Assembly (NCBI GenBank): GCA_027604005.1 | Contig: JADGJT010000067.1 | Coordinates: 1-64,000 of the forward strand | From: Dinochytrium kinnereticum | Taxonomy: Eukaryota; Chytridiomycota; Chytridiomycetes; Chytridiales; Chytridiaceae | DNA length: 64,000 bases | Direction of reading: 5' to 3' | Part shown: piece after piece, positions 10,646 to 23,056 of the stretch | Layout: each line of letters opens with the position of its first letter | How positions within the stretch are numbered: the stretch's first letter is position 1 | Made by a program: the position numbers and the translations under genes | The notes under the pieces: model-generated | What the model saw: the letters and a program-made list of their open reading frames with translations, nothing else | Databases searched by the model: none | Told to the model about the DNA's origin: nothing

Positions 10646-13039
10646 ATGATCTTCCCATCACACTCAACCCTCAAGGCAACCATTGCAGCCCTGGCGGCCC
10701 TCACTCTCGCAACGTCATCGGGAGCCCAGGCGGCAGATCCTCTTGCTGATGTGGACAAGATTTCGTGAGTGTCTCATCATCCCCCATCGCTCTGGATCGG
10801 CGATCAAATGATGGATGGATATCTTGCACTGGAAGATCTTAAAGAACCATGTTGGATGGGGACAAGTTTTGAGTGAGCTGGCTGGATGGAGGGATGCATG
10901 CAACGCTGGTTTGATTCCCTTGCAATTTAGATTGTGAGATTGAAGCTCAGCTGTGTTGTATGCTTTAAGTTTGGTAATATGGTTGGGAGTAACGTGAAGG
11001 GAACGATGGATCTATCGACAGAATGGACCAATCTTGCAGCCTTAGCTGCACCTTTCCCGAAACCTTTTCTTTCCAGACATATATTTTATAGCCATTTTTA
11101 TTCAATTGTGTCGTTAACCTCTGAATCTGTTTATCAAAGTTACCCTCTCTGTAAAGCTGAAAAGGATTTTCCTGCATGCGAAGACCTCAATGGTGCCCGC
11201 AACAAGCCTTTATTTAGTGTTAAGCCTTGGATGGATACTTTCAACCGCCTGGTCGCCAATCAAGGAATCGTCATCCCAAATCTACCTCTGACCACACCCC
11301 CCAACGGATCTCCTTGGAGATCGGGAGACGCCTCCTTCAAAAACCTTCGATGGGGCGATCCCACGAACCCCGCAACTGAGCTTTGTGCCTGTACCGATGG
11401 TAACTGGGCTTTTACGTGAGTTCTTAGCGTATGCTTTTAAAGATTGCATGGATAGAATATCCTAACTGATATTTTACAGGTTTGATGACGGGCCAAGGAC
11501 AAAGACAAGAGATTTTCTTGACTTACTCAAGAGAAATAACGTTAAGGCCACATTTTTCGTCATTGGAGCCAACGTTATTGTTGAGGATAGATTCAAAGAG
11601 AATCTTAAAGCGGTCGATGCTGACGGACACCAAATTGCGTATGCATTCACCCTACCCCCTGCTTCACTCTCGTTTTATCTTTTTCTTACCTCTTCCACGA
11701 TCTTAACTTATCTGTCATTATTATATTTATTACATAGGCTCCACGCTTGGTCTCACCCTCTCCTTTCCACCCGCTCAACTGAAGCTTTAGTTTCTGAGAT
11801 TATCTACACGGCCTTAGCTATCTACCGGGCCATCGGAAAGGTTCCACGCTATTTCCGTCAGCCTTATGGAGACATTGACGATCGTGTGAGATTCATCGTT
11901 GCGGCTTTTGGTCTTAGGTCTACCCTCTGGAATTTCGACACGTTTGATTTTACTGCTCCTGAAAACGATGATCTTTCTGCAATTAAGGCGAGGTTAGGCG
12001 AGACTCTTAGAACTGGAGTCATGAAGCCTTTGGATTGGTTGCCTGACAGCGTGAGTCTTCAATATTTATTTGGTTTGCTGCACTTGCCCCCCCACCCCCC
12101 CCCTACTTTTTTTTTTTGGCCGCGTCCTGTTTTTTTTCTTAACCTCTATTTGTTTTAAAGGCTGGTCCTGGAAGCGGGGTGAAGACATACAAGGGATTTA
12201 TATCTTTGCACCACGAACTCACTGATATCGAGTTCACGATGGCCAACTACACTATGGCCACAGTTCTTGCCTCCACGAGCCTTAACGGAGTCCCGACAAA
12301 GTTTAACTCTGTACCTGTACACCAATGCGACTACGTCCAGCCCAACACTCCCTACATGGATGCCTCAGACCCATTTTACAATATGATTGTCTACTGGGAT
12401 AAGCAGTTACCACTTCGAGATGCCGACTTCACATCGACCCAGTTTCCCATCGATTTCTCTCGTCCGGTGGCAACCTCCCAACGTCCCCGGCCAGCGTACC
12501 TCAACCAGAACGGGAACGAGAGCAAGCTTCCATTCGGACTCTCCATCTACGCTTGGGTTGGTATCGGTATCGCTGCCGTCGTTCTGGTTGCAGGCGCTGT
12601 CGTACGAGTCGTCTCCCACGTTTACCGCAAATCAGGAGGCTTTGTTCCATTCTTCCGTGACCCCGCCTCAACCGCCGCCGCGAGTGCTGTTCAGCGTCCT
12701 CAGAAGCATGGACCGATCGGGCTTCACGCCGATCATCCCTCGGCAGGTGGTGCAGGGATGGCCAAGCAGGCTGACCCGAAAACGCCGATGCCTCCTGGAG
12801 CTGCCAGCCCTCCGACGTTGTCGCAGCTTCAGCAGCAGGGAGGAGTGAGGTTTGATCCTCCTGGATCTTCAGCCGGGTCGCCTCCGAATTCGCCGAGGTA
12901 CGCGCAGGCGTTTCAGCCTCCTCATCATGGATTCCAGAACCCTCAGCACCCGCAACAACAGGCATTCCATCCTTACCCACCGCAGCAGGGGCAGCAAGGG
13001 CAAGGATACCCTTCCTCTCCTCAGAATGGTTGGAGGTAA
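10646..13039 (+). CDS. Membrane-anchored polysaccharide (chitin) deacetylase, CE4 family
   Basis: Five exons (10646-10764, 11140-11415, 11480-11638, 11738-12050, 12161-13039) join in phase to 581 aa. A signal peptide (TIAALAALTLATSSGAQA) leads into a NodB domain with all five CE4 motifs: TFDDGP (about residue 132), HAWSHP, RQPYGD, LWNFDTFDF and LHHE. These provide the metal-binding Asp/His/His and the catalytic residues that remove acetyl groups from chitin at the cell surface. After the domain comes one transmembrane helix (SIYAWVGIGIAAVVLVAGAV) and about 130 residues rich in Pro, Gln and Gly, predicted cytoplasmic. Intron 1 (375 nt) is unusually long, and intron 4 holds long C and T homopolymers. 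Substrate chitin is inferred from family and kingdom. Confidence 0.92.
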
Positions 13040-13898
13040 AGAGGGATGGGATTTAGATATGCTTTTTTGTTGACTTTTGTTTTGTCATTTCTTCCAAGCC
13101 GTTTCGCTTCTTTTTTCTTATTTTTTATGAGTTCCACATTTGAGGTTGCTACCATGCTAGAATTTTTTTATCTTTTTTTTTTTTTTTTTTGTATTTGAAT
13201 AACCTTTTCCAAGAGCCGCTTTCCTTTTTTGTTTAATCGACGCCTCAGGTTCTCTTTATTCTCCTTTTTTCGGTTTCTTTCGCTTTCTCTTTTCTTCAAT
13301 CCTCTACCATGCCCACTCTTTGTTGTTCCCAAGAATAGGGATGATTTATTTTATTCAGTGATACGGTTCACTTCTTTTTGTCCTCATTCTGGAAGAAGTT
13401 CAACTTCTTCCCGTGATCGAATTCCATCTTTCTGTTCTTTCTCCATTTTCGTCGCCTCAAGGCCGTAGAATGCCGTTGCATGTTTTGAATCATACTCGAA
13501 TTACCCTTAATTGTGACGATCGGCAGCCCCTTTTTTTTTGCCCCATTCTGGATTGTTTTTGTTTAAAGCTCGCACTATCGGAAGAAGCACGCCATCTTGG
13601 ATGCTTACCTCTTTTATTTTTCTGAAAAAAGTCATTCTGAACCCTCAGTTCAGGATTCTTATTGAAGTCTTCTACCCAGTCCAACTCTGGGCACGAGTTG
13701 ATATCAGAAACTGGATTTCCAAAACAAAGGCAAACACAAACAGCTCACAATTCATATCGGTGATATGGATGAGAAGGAGAGGGTCCAATTGAAGCCAAAA
13801 TATGACCATTATATTACATTACATTGGGGGTATAAGTGTTAAGCTATCTCAACCTCAATTGGCCACTTTAGAAAAGTGGCCACAACAACAAACCAACC
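13040..13898. other. Convergent 3' region, pyrimidine-rich
   Basis: The space between two convergent genes holds long T tracts (for example about 13165-13190) and CT-rich sequence, consistent with 3' UTRs. Short frames on both strands have no family features. One hairpin lies near the end and is listed separately. Confidence 0.5.
13860..13882 (-). terminator. Perfect 10-bp stem, 3-nt loop just past a stop codon
   Basis: tggccacttt (13860-13869) pairs perfectly with aaagtggcca (13873-13882) around aga. It lies 17 nt past the stop codon of the minus-strand vWA gene. It may be a 3'-UTR structure; a role in transcript ending is only inferred. Confidence 0.4.
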
Positions 13899-15330
13899 CT
13901 AAACAGGTATGCCAAGCTCCCTCAACCTATTAGCCAGAGTCTCTAAAACGCATGCAAAAAACAACTCCTCCACCGCACGTCCCCTAATCTCACACATCGG
14001 TATGACTTGGAAAAATTCAGCATGCCCATACGACTTATAAATTCTAGAGAAGACGTCTAGCATCTGATTGGTCCAAACAGGCTTTCCAAGCTTTTATGAT
14101 GCAGCTGTGTTAAAACAGACTGAAACAAACTGAAGATAAGAAAGGAGAGATTACCTGGTAGAACATGGTGTTGACGTTTAGCTCGCACAGTGCGTTGATG
14201 TAGCTCTAATAGATGAGAGAGAAAGAAAAAAAAAAAGAAAAGAAAGCCATTGATTAAGGCGGAGGCTCTAAATTAAATGAAGGCTCCGCGTCTCTAGAAG
14301 GATGGCAAAATGTATTACCTCAGCAGCGTCCGATGGATGTTCGGGAGGTGGCGTTAATCTCCAGTGATCACAGTTCTCATAAGACCAGTTATGGAACCTG
14401 GCTCCATGTCCAGGGGCATCAGCAAATTGTAGGATGAGGCGATGCTGAGACTTCCATGAGAGTTTACTGCAGTGAAACATGCCACCCAGCACGTCCTTAA
14501 TCAAGAGGAAGTCAGATGATGTAAGGATTTAAATTGATGAGTAAATAGGTAGGTCGCATACCTCTTTATTCCAGACCAGAATAACCCACAATACAAACGT
14601 ACAGATACATGTGGAAAAAAAGAAAAAGTTAAAAACACCCCCATAAGATGATAAAAACCACTCCAGAACTTACCGCAAGTATCTGGGTTCTGCCCAACCT
14701 CCGTCTGAACCTCCAAAAGCTTGACCGCCAGCGACGGATAAGGCATAAAGTCATAAACAGTGTATCTCTCTGACGCATCGAAATCTCTGTACCCCACAAA
14801 TGCAACCCGATAAGGCATGCCACTCGAATAGTCCATCACAAGGTTGAGAATGTCCCCAAGGTGTTGATTGATGGCATTGATGACGGGAGCCATGGATGCT
14901 AATTGAAAACTCCCCTTAAGCATCCATTCAAAGAAGAAAAATGAGCAGAGGAAAAACAAAACTTACGGGTGCAGTCAACCAAAAGAAGTAGATCCAGGCT
15001 GGCTGCCTCCGCCGGCAGTGATTGCAAGGGTTCCTGCCGTGCTGAACGCGCCGCCGTTGAAACTGGTGATGGAACCGCGATCGCAGGGGCAGATGGTCGC
15101 CTCGGCCTTGGCATCAGTGGTGGCGGAGAGGTGGCTCCCTCGGCAGTGGGGGCGGCAGCTGCATTGCCGACAGGAGATGTTTGCGTCTCACTCTCTGGCA
15201 TCTCATAGCCACCCACAACGTACCCCTCGCCAAAGTGATCAGCCTTCAACGACTCCAGGATGTCCATCTCTCGGCTCTCGACATGACGCTTGAGGTATCC
15301 CAGCTTCAGGTGTATGGCCTGGGTGTCCAT
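13899..15330 (-). CDS. Stand-alone von Willebrand A domain protein of the alpha-kinase-associated type
   Basis: Exons 15330-14967, 14898-14674, 14495-14319, 14205-14155 and 14090-13899 give about 336 aa. After a Pro/Ala-rich region of about 110 residues the domain begins DLLLLVDCTPSM, with the D.(T).S MIDAS metal site, followed by RVAFVGYRDFD, EDVLGGM and FADAPGHGARFH. This series is the pattern of the vWA domain of myosin-heavy-chain-kinase-like proteins (VwkA). No alpha-kinase domain follows; the protein ends with GRAVEELFFACVLETLANRLRE split over the last exon. The join between exons 2 and 3 lacks 2 nt in frame; a 2-nt exon at 14563-14562 would repair it. Role unknown; a scaffold or regulator of alpha-kinase-like signalling is a guess. 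Confidence 0.75.
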
Positions 15331-15766
15331 TGCGTCTCTCCTCGACGATTGCTCAGTATAAAGTTGATACCTGAGTGCTCTCCGTGCAGGTATTTACTGT
15401 TGTTGTTGGTGAGGCCGGGAGCAACGGCGAGAGAGAGGCAGGGGTTGGCGCATGCTCCGGAGGACAGGGTCTTGTGCGTGGGGAGCAGGCGATTCGGCCA
15501 GTCCTCCTTCGCCGTTGTTGGCGTGGCAAGGTTATGTCGAGGCCACTACATTTTACGCTTCAAACACACATGCTGCCACCGCTCGCTCATGCGTGCATGA
15601 CGCGTCAATTCAGCTGAGCCAGTTGGCTGCTGCCGTCGTTGACTGTCACGCTCCTCTCTCGCGTCGACACCAGCCGCGTCGCGTCGAGGCTCTCCACCCT
15701 CAACCAGACGGTATTTGCAAAAATCAAATAGAATAATAAAAATAATAATACCTGACCACCCAGACC
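15331..15766. promoter_or_regulatory. Divergent promoter region
   Basis: The region separates two divergent start codons. It contains AAT repeats just before 15767 and a GC-richer stretch. No clear coding sequence or named site. Confidence 0.4.
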
Positions 15767-18090
15767 ATGTCCTGGTTCAAGAAGAGGCAGAACCCGGCGA
15801 CGGCCGCCCCACCCGCCGTGTCCTCTTCATCCATCAATGACGCCGCAAGCTTAAGGACCTCATCAGCATCAATCCTCTCCCAAGATATGACCGTTATGTC
15901 CCCCCAACCCGCCGCCATCGCTCCACCTGTCGATCCCACAACCCTCCAGCGACCATCTCGGCTAGATGATCAGGGGACAAGCTCGAGAGCAGCAGCGTTA
16001 TCGGCTGTTCGTCTGAATGCTCGAGAAATCTCAAAGACGTTTACAAGACAGACCATCCCATCCGACGTTCCCTGTGAAGCCAGCTTTCAAAACGAGCGGC
16101 ACGTCTGCAACGCTGATGTTGCAGCACTGGTTGAAGTGACAGAGGATAGGATTTATGCATCAAAGCTTTTAAAACCGTACAAGGAGGTGGATCAGGTTTC
16201 TGCGCTGTGTCCAGCGAGGTACTTGGAGCTTTCACGGTTGTCATTGTCGGAGACTATTGGGACGAGCATCATGCCAGTTCAAGCGGATGATATGTCTGGA
16301 TTGGAATCTTTGACTCATCTTATACTGTATACATCAGAAGAGATTGAAAAGCTCGATAGGATGGTCAAAGCTGCAGTAGATCGTATTGGCTCAACAACTG
16401 ACACTGAAGTCCCCACCACTCAGCTTGCGGAAACTCATAAAGCCGCATTCAAGTTCTCCCGGTTTCTTTTTGAAAACATGCATCAGGAGTCGATCCGACA
16501 ATGGATTTTAGTCTGGTTCTTCCCAATGGTGGTGGAAGGCATCGACACGTTTGACATTCCAGACTTTATGGCCAACTGCCAGACGATCCCTGAATTGGCT
16601 CAAAAGATCGTTTTCGCCGCTGATAACCTCCTCTCCGACGCCTATCCAGACCCAGGCGGTGACATACTTGGAAGAGCCGGTACGCTTTCTTACTGTTGTT
16701 ATTGTTATTTTTTTTTCTCGTTGTCATTTGCATGAGCTCACCACATGATCCCGAAGGCGACGACCGCACAAGCGAGACCTCCAGTGATGGCAGCAGCACT
16801 GCCACCAACGGATCCGAAGCACCGTCGAACAAAGTCCCTCTCAACTCCCCAGATGTGGTAATTGACGTCTGGACGCACATCATTAATATCTACCTAACTT
16901 CCCTCGAGTCTCACCTCACGCATACGGACGGCCCCAAAGCCCGAAGTCTTGATATCGCAGAGGTCGAAGATATGGAGCGAATCATTATAACCCTTGCGGT
17001 TTGCACACAGCGATTCGTCGTCACATCAGGCATTATGGCGGGGACTTTAGCAGCTATGAGGTGTCGGTTAAATGGGGGTATGAAGGGGGCCAAGAGAGTG
17101 CCTGCGATTGTCACAATTATAAAGGCAACAGCAAGAGTCTCTTCGGCGTCGGCTTTCGCTGCTGGATGTCTTGTCTTGTCTCTTTTGATGGACATAGAAA
17201 TCTTGTGGGCCTCGAAAGGGTTGCAACCAGTCATCATGACCAGGAATAGTCATATACCCCCTCCTGCAGACGCTCCAAAATCGCCAACAACTTCTACAAC
17301 ACCAAAAATCCTCCCCCCGGCTTTCTCAGTTGATCCGGAAACTCCAGATGGAATGGCAAGGGATGCCCTTCGTGAACTTCTCAAACCAGATCACCGATGG
17401 TCCTCACGAGGCCCATCCATTCTCATTCCAACCCTCCGAGTCCTGATCTCCGCTCTTCAATCCAAAATCCTCAGCCCTGAGGCCGGCTCCGACATTCTAG
17501 AAAATATCGCCGAGTACACTAATATCGTCTTCACAAGCCCCGACCGAATTCGTGGGAAAGGGCCTATAATTCCCTCTGCCGTCATAAGGGTTATCGCAGG
17601 GGCCTATAAGGAGATTAAGAAGAACTGGCCAGTCCACATGCGTTGGCAGTTTATGCTTCGAGTGAATGATATTCTGGAGCTTCGAAATACAGAGGCAGAG
17701 TTAGACCGAAGTTCTTCTCTTTCCAGTCCCCGACCACGACGAGCTTTAGAACCATATGATGTCTTGTCGGAGAAACCTTTTCGGAAATGGGTAGGAGATT
17801 TTCAGAATGCTCTTGGAGATGGGGATGGTCCAACTCTCTTTTCTGGGAAGAAAGATGAAAAGGGTGGGAAAAAAACTCTACCGCTTGATTTGCCGGATGC
17901 CGAGTTAGACGCGTTGCTTGATGAGATGTTGAAGGAGAATGAGGTTGCGCTGTCGAGCCCTGCTGCGAGGGTGCTTGTTGCTCGAAGGGCTTCAACAGGA
18001 GGATGGACAGATTTGGAGAGATGGAATCTGTTGGAGGATTCGGTTGTTACGTTATCTAGAATTGTTTTAAACAAAACGTATAACGAGTAA
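15767..18090 (+). CDS. Unrecognised 748-aa protein
   Basis: Two exons (15767-16679, 16757-18090) join in phase. I recognise no family. The first about 90 residues are Ser/Pro/Ala-rich and probably disordered. The rest is largely helical, with several hydrophobic stretches (IRQWILVWFFPMVVEGI, RIIITLAVCTQRFVV, ASAFAAGCLVLSLLMDI), more like a buried helical-repeat core than clear transmembrane helices. A basic, Ser-rich patch (SSLSSPRPRRALEPYDVL) precedes an acidic Leu-rich segment (LPDAELDALLDEMLKENE) and the end RWNLLEDSVVTLSRIVL. Codon use resembles the neighbours, so the gene looks real. It converges on the ubiquitin protease gene with about 310 bp between stops. Confidence 0.75.
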
Positions 18091-18402
18091 AAATATAACA
18101 GCGTTTATCCGTCATTTGTTTTGATTTCAAGAAGTCCTTTTTTTTTCGAGTTGCAACTACATTCTGTCTTCAATCTTTACCCAGGACTGTGGTTCTTCAA
18201 TTCACATTACCGTCGTGTTTTAGTTTCCTAGATTGTTTCTGGAATCTAAACGATACGATATTTGAAGAAGGAATTGTGAACTCGATGTTGGTGCTAAAGC
18301 ATTTTACCGCTGCGTACGTGTGATTATTGTAATATATACAGATTGCCCAAAATGAAAGAAAAAAAAAGAAGAAAAATAACCGCCACCCCCATAACTTGCC
18401 CT

Positions 18403-21243
18403 TCAATCCCTCCTCTTTTGGAAGAATAATACATAAGCAGTAGCCCCCATCCCCATCATCCCGGATTCAGAGCACCGCGTCACTTTCGAATCATTCCTCT
18501 GATACCATTTCCCATCATCCGGATTTCTACAATGTGCAATGTAGTGACCTCCACCGAGGCCACCCATGTGATTAGAGACGCCGAAAAGATCGTAGGTCAC
18601 CACTTTATCGTGGCCTGAAATCTCTGTGAGGAAGATCTGGTTTAAAGTGAATGTACCTGGGGTTTTGCTCATGATGGATTCCAAAGAGAGCTTTTCGAGA
18701 GGAAAGGAGACACGCGTTTCAATCTTGTCCCGACTGTACATAGTGTATGAGAATCTTTTTAGATCTTAAAATAGTAAACCGTTGGCGTGAAGGGGCAGCG
18801 AGGTGATTGGTTAGCGAGAATTGAACGGAAGCAAAACCATGCAAAGACTCTGCAAACATCCTTCGAAATTCCTCTTAAAAGAAACCCACTTACGCAGCAC
18901 CAAGACCTCAGGACACCGGTAAAGCCTCAATGACTTGCTGGCCTTCTGATTCGACTTACACCTTCCACACCTATAAAGCTGTTCCAGAAACTCTTCCATC
19001 GCAAACTCGCTTAAACAGTCCAAGATACTGCATTCCCTTTCAGGAGCTCTCCTCTGCCCATCCTTTTTTAATTTTGATTGATAAAAGAGCAAAAAGGTGG
19101 AAGAAAACGTGCCACAGACTAACCTTTGGAATAGGTAAAGAAAGATCCCAGAACGTGTCAAATGTTGTTGAGAGTTGACCACATGCTAAGCATGTGACTG
19201 TACTTTGAAGCTGACCTCCGAAAATGTCTTTTTTAAGGGTTAGGTTTCGCCAAATTAGTAGTCAAATACTTCATTTTACTTTTCTTACCGAAAACAAGAC
19301 TACTACTTGTAGAGTGATACCGAGCCCATGATAGCCTTGCTTTATCGATGTCACTATGAGCTTGATAAGGGACCGCACATTCGAGAAGTTTCCAACACAA
19401 AGACAGATGGAGTGCAAATAAAAACAAACAGCTTCTCACTTTAGTGAATCTACCTCATCATCCTTATAGCTAAATTTTGGTCTTGTCAAGATCCGATTAA
19501 GATCCTCATGAAGCCCGTCAAGCATAAATCTTAGAAACTCTAGCGAACGTCTTAGCAACTCGACAAGAAAGAAAGAAGAAAAGGCACCTCACCTTGTGCA
19601 TCCTGCTGGCTAGAATAAAAGACATCAATAAATGAATCCCATTAGGACGTAAAATGAGAGAAAGGAAAAGTAGAAAGGACAGGTCTGCATACTTATATCC
19701 CGTGAACTGTGGAGCCCAATACTCAACGTATCTCTTAAGATTTGACGGATTGTAAATTTTGCCACTATCCCCAGCGTATTTCATGATCTCTCTTACGGCT
19801 TCCCCGAAAGCTAAGTAAGGAGTTTTAGGAAATACGAGCCTATAAACAATTGTGTTATACCAGTTGCCAGTTGGCCCTTTAAGGGACTTTTGGAATTGAT
19901 ATCAGCTTTATGATCACCGCTTAGGAAGTACCCCGTTAAGAGCTCAGATGAGAATATGCATTGAAGAATCGAGTTCATAAAGCACTGCGAGGGATGCAAT
20001 ATTAGATTCCGTAAAACAAAGATAGGCAAAAAAGAAAAGACGGCTTCTCAAAGACTTCTCACCGTATTTCCAAGATTAGCTAATCCAACCAATCCACGCG
20101 GAGACGCGGGCTGCTTTCTGAAAAGATACTGCTCACGCATATATAGTTAAACGGGAGAAACATACAGGTGTAGACGTAAGGTACAAACCTGCAACGCATC
20201 AGTTCGCTTAGGCAACGTCATTGTTAACAGCATCTCAATCTCTGGATGACAAGAGTTACGATGCACTGATTCCCTAGTCGAAGTCTTTCCCGTCCGCTCG
20301 GCCTTTCCTAGAATAAATATTGGTATTTTCACATATGCCCGCAAGAAAGATCAGTACTACCTCTGGCAAGTGACTCCTGTGACCCTTTCTCACGCACACT
20401 TTCTGGTAAAGATGGTTTGGTCGGGCTTTCGAATTTCGTTGTGGGGTGTTGTTGAACAGACGGCAGAGAAGATGAATTTGACTTGAGATAAGGTGAAAAA
20501 AGGAACCGATCCGTTATAGTCTTCTCCGGATTGCCTGCTGACGAGGACCGGACAGGAGATGTAGGGGTTTGTTCCGACGGTGACCTTGCTCTCGGTTTAA
20601 TGATGCTCATCATATCAGCTCGAATGGATCTCTTCCTTTCCTCTCCTCTTCCCACGCTTGGTGACCTAACTTTCTCAGTAATGGACTTTCGCCTCGCGTC
20701 CGAGTCCGTGGGGCTGTTATTCTCTCTTGAAGCTCTCGTATCATCATTCCGTGACTGCTTTAACGCGCTTCCTCCATACGACAAAAAGGTGTCCTTCATC
20801 CGCGAGTTGAACGCCGTGGACGTGTGCTGTCCAATCGACAACTTATAATCCGACATCTTGGTTTCCTCTTTTGACCTCGTTCCCACCTTAGCCATACTGC
20901 TAGCACCAAAGAAGTCCCTTCTCGATTCTGTAGCGGCGGCATACGCTGACGCCTGACCGCGTCCACTCGCATCACTGGTATGAAACTCTTTTGAACCATT
21001 TAGACTCCTGTTAGACCGTAATTCTCTTGCGCCAGCGCTTGAGAATACTGGTCTTGAAGGGGTATTCGCGATACTTCCCGATCGGCTCTTTTGCCCAGAC
21101 GGCCCTGAGAGTGATATCTTTCGTAGATCGACAGCATCGTAGGCTTTGTTGCCTGTTGAGGTTCGTTCTTGGGGTATGGGTGTGGGTGTAGAGGTTTTCG
21201 ATGAAGACTTGAATGAGCCAACAAGGCCATACCGCAGCTTCAT
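18403..21243 (-). CDS. Ubiquitin-specific protease (USP/C19 family)
   Basis: A multi-exon gene. The first about 300 residues are Ser/Arg-rich and disordered ([25 protein letters not shown]). The USP catalytic domain then runs through the Cys box [20 protein letters not shown] (split by an intron near 20062), [37 protein letters not shown], a second CxxC pair in [15 protein letters not shown], and the His box [22 protein letters not shown] with NDSKV and [10 protein letters not shown] at the end. Cys, His and Asp/Asn of the triad are all present. These enzymes remove ubiquitin from proteins in nucleus or cytosol. The layout (disordered N-terminus, catalytic domain at the very end) resembles Doa4/USP8-like members, but the subfamily is uncertain. 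The start at 21243 (MKLRYG) is preferred over 21324. Confidence 0.92.
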
Positions 21244-21467
21244 GAGACAGAGGAGAGAGGTTTTTAATGAGTTACATTCGTCCAGCAGCCAGGCCATCGA
21301 GGGAACAATCAGCAGAAATCTCAATTGTATCGTCCCTCACTCACCTTCTGGTCGCCAGCGACACCCTGAGGCGCATAGCCGGCAGCAGCAGCGACCTGAT
21401 CAGCCCTCATCGCCTCTGCCCAAGTCACCAAGGGATTGTCAAAATTAGTGGTGCCTGCGTTACAGGC

Positions 21468-22898
21468 ATGAGCAGCGAAATCATTGCCTTCCTAGCCGAA
21501 GTCTTCCCGCATCTGTCCGCAACGGACCTGCGATCGCATCTCACCGCCGCAGGCGACGACGTTGAGCGATGCATTGAGAGACTATCGATTGATTCACAGA
21601 TTCCGGAGGGCGATCATGGGGAGATTGATGCGTTGCTGAGCCTCGGCATTGACCCTGTGGAGATTCTTCATTCAAAGTTCCCGGGAATCCCTGCTGCGAG
21701 TCTCAAGGCGACCATTGAGGAATGCGGAGACGATGTCTTGAGTGCCATTGATGTGCTTTCTTCAGGTGCAGGTAACATCCTGTTATCGAACGAGGGGGGT
21801 GGGGCAGATCTGGCTTTGCTTCAAGCTCTGTTTCCGACAAGACAGAAGGAGGACCTACTTTCAGCGCTGAAATCCTATAGCAATCGGGTTGATGAGGCGG
21901 CAGAATTTTTAATAAGATCGGGGGTTCCCGAAAGCGCCGTTGTAGTTGTTCCGGCACTGGTATGTTTCGGTCTGTACAATTCACCGCTAAAATTAGCTGC
22001 CTATACAGGCAGGAGAACGTGAATACGATGTTCAAACGATGAAAGAGATGTTTCCCGAATTTTCTGTTGCGCATCTCCGCGATATCCTTCGCATCCAAGG
22101 TGGACTCCACAACTCCATCAACTACCTCGCCGAAATAACTGATATGGCCGACCGAGCTGCAGATCCAGACCGACCAAGAAAAAGCAGTCATAAAAAGGAT
22201 GATAAGGCGTTATTCTCAACAACCGCATCACACCAACGGAATGGGAGCGGGTCTCCTATGTTGGGGTTTAAATCTAAAGAGCTTCCGAAGGTTGTTTTTG
22301 TGAGGGAGAGGACCGCGGATCCTTTTGGGGAAGATAGTGCTTCGGATTTCGACCCAGAGTACTGCCGTCAGATGGCTGCTGAGCATTACCAGAAGAGGGG
22401 TGATGCGTTTCAGAGGGCAGCCTCTTCTTTTAAGAAAGGAAATTTAACAGGAAGAGGAACGGCGTCTTATTATGCTCAAATGGTAAGGCATGATCTTTTG
22501 CATATTTGGATAACGTTGGATATCAAAAGGGCCAAGAAGAAACTAAATCCATCGAGCACTGGAACAAACTTGCCGCCGCAGCTATCATTAAACGAAATGC
22601 CGAATCCCACAAGCATGATGTCGGCAGTGTCGTCGACCTTCACGGACTCACAAAATCAGAGGCATTAAAAGCCATCGATCACTACGTCAATGAATGGTAT
22701 AACTCGAAAGGTGCAAACTCATATCCTTCCGGGCCCCTAAAAGTTATTACGGGGTCTGGATCACATTCAAAGAAGAATGAACCCATCCTGCTGCCGGCTG
22801 TTTTGAAACATTTAAGAAAGGCAGGGTGGAAGACTTGCTATGAGCCAGGGCAAGGTAATAAGCTTGTTACATGTCGCAGAGCGGGGTTTGCTGATTGA
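21468..22898 (+). CDS. CUE/UBA-like repeats, DUF1771 and Smr domain protein
   Basis: Three exons (21468-21959, 22009-22482, 22530-22898) join in phase to 444 aa. Four CUE/UBA-like helical repeats occupy the first half (IAFLAEVFPHLSATDLRSHL, LHSKFPGIPAASLKATIEEC, LLQALFPTRQKEDLLSAL, MKEMFPEFSVAHLRDIL). DUF1771 follows (YCRQMAAEHYQKRGDAF), then an Smr domain with VVDLHGLTKSEAL and the loop VITGSGSHSKKNE. Smr domains bind or cut nucleic acid, and fungal Cue2-type proteins of this design cut mRNA at stalled, ubiquitylated ribosomes. The DLHGL motif and a GxGxHS-like loop are kept. A no-go decay function is inferred from architecture. Confidence 0.88.
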
Positions 22899-23056
22899 CT
22901 CTTTAAAACACAGGCTGGTTCTACGTCTCGCCAAAGCCGCTTTAAGCCCTGCACACGCATTTGAATTTTTTTGAGGCTACGCGGATCAACGCGTAATGAA
23001 AGTTAAACAATAATATTATTCTGCGACCCTGGTTAAGGCACATTCCATAGCATAAA

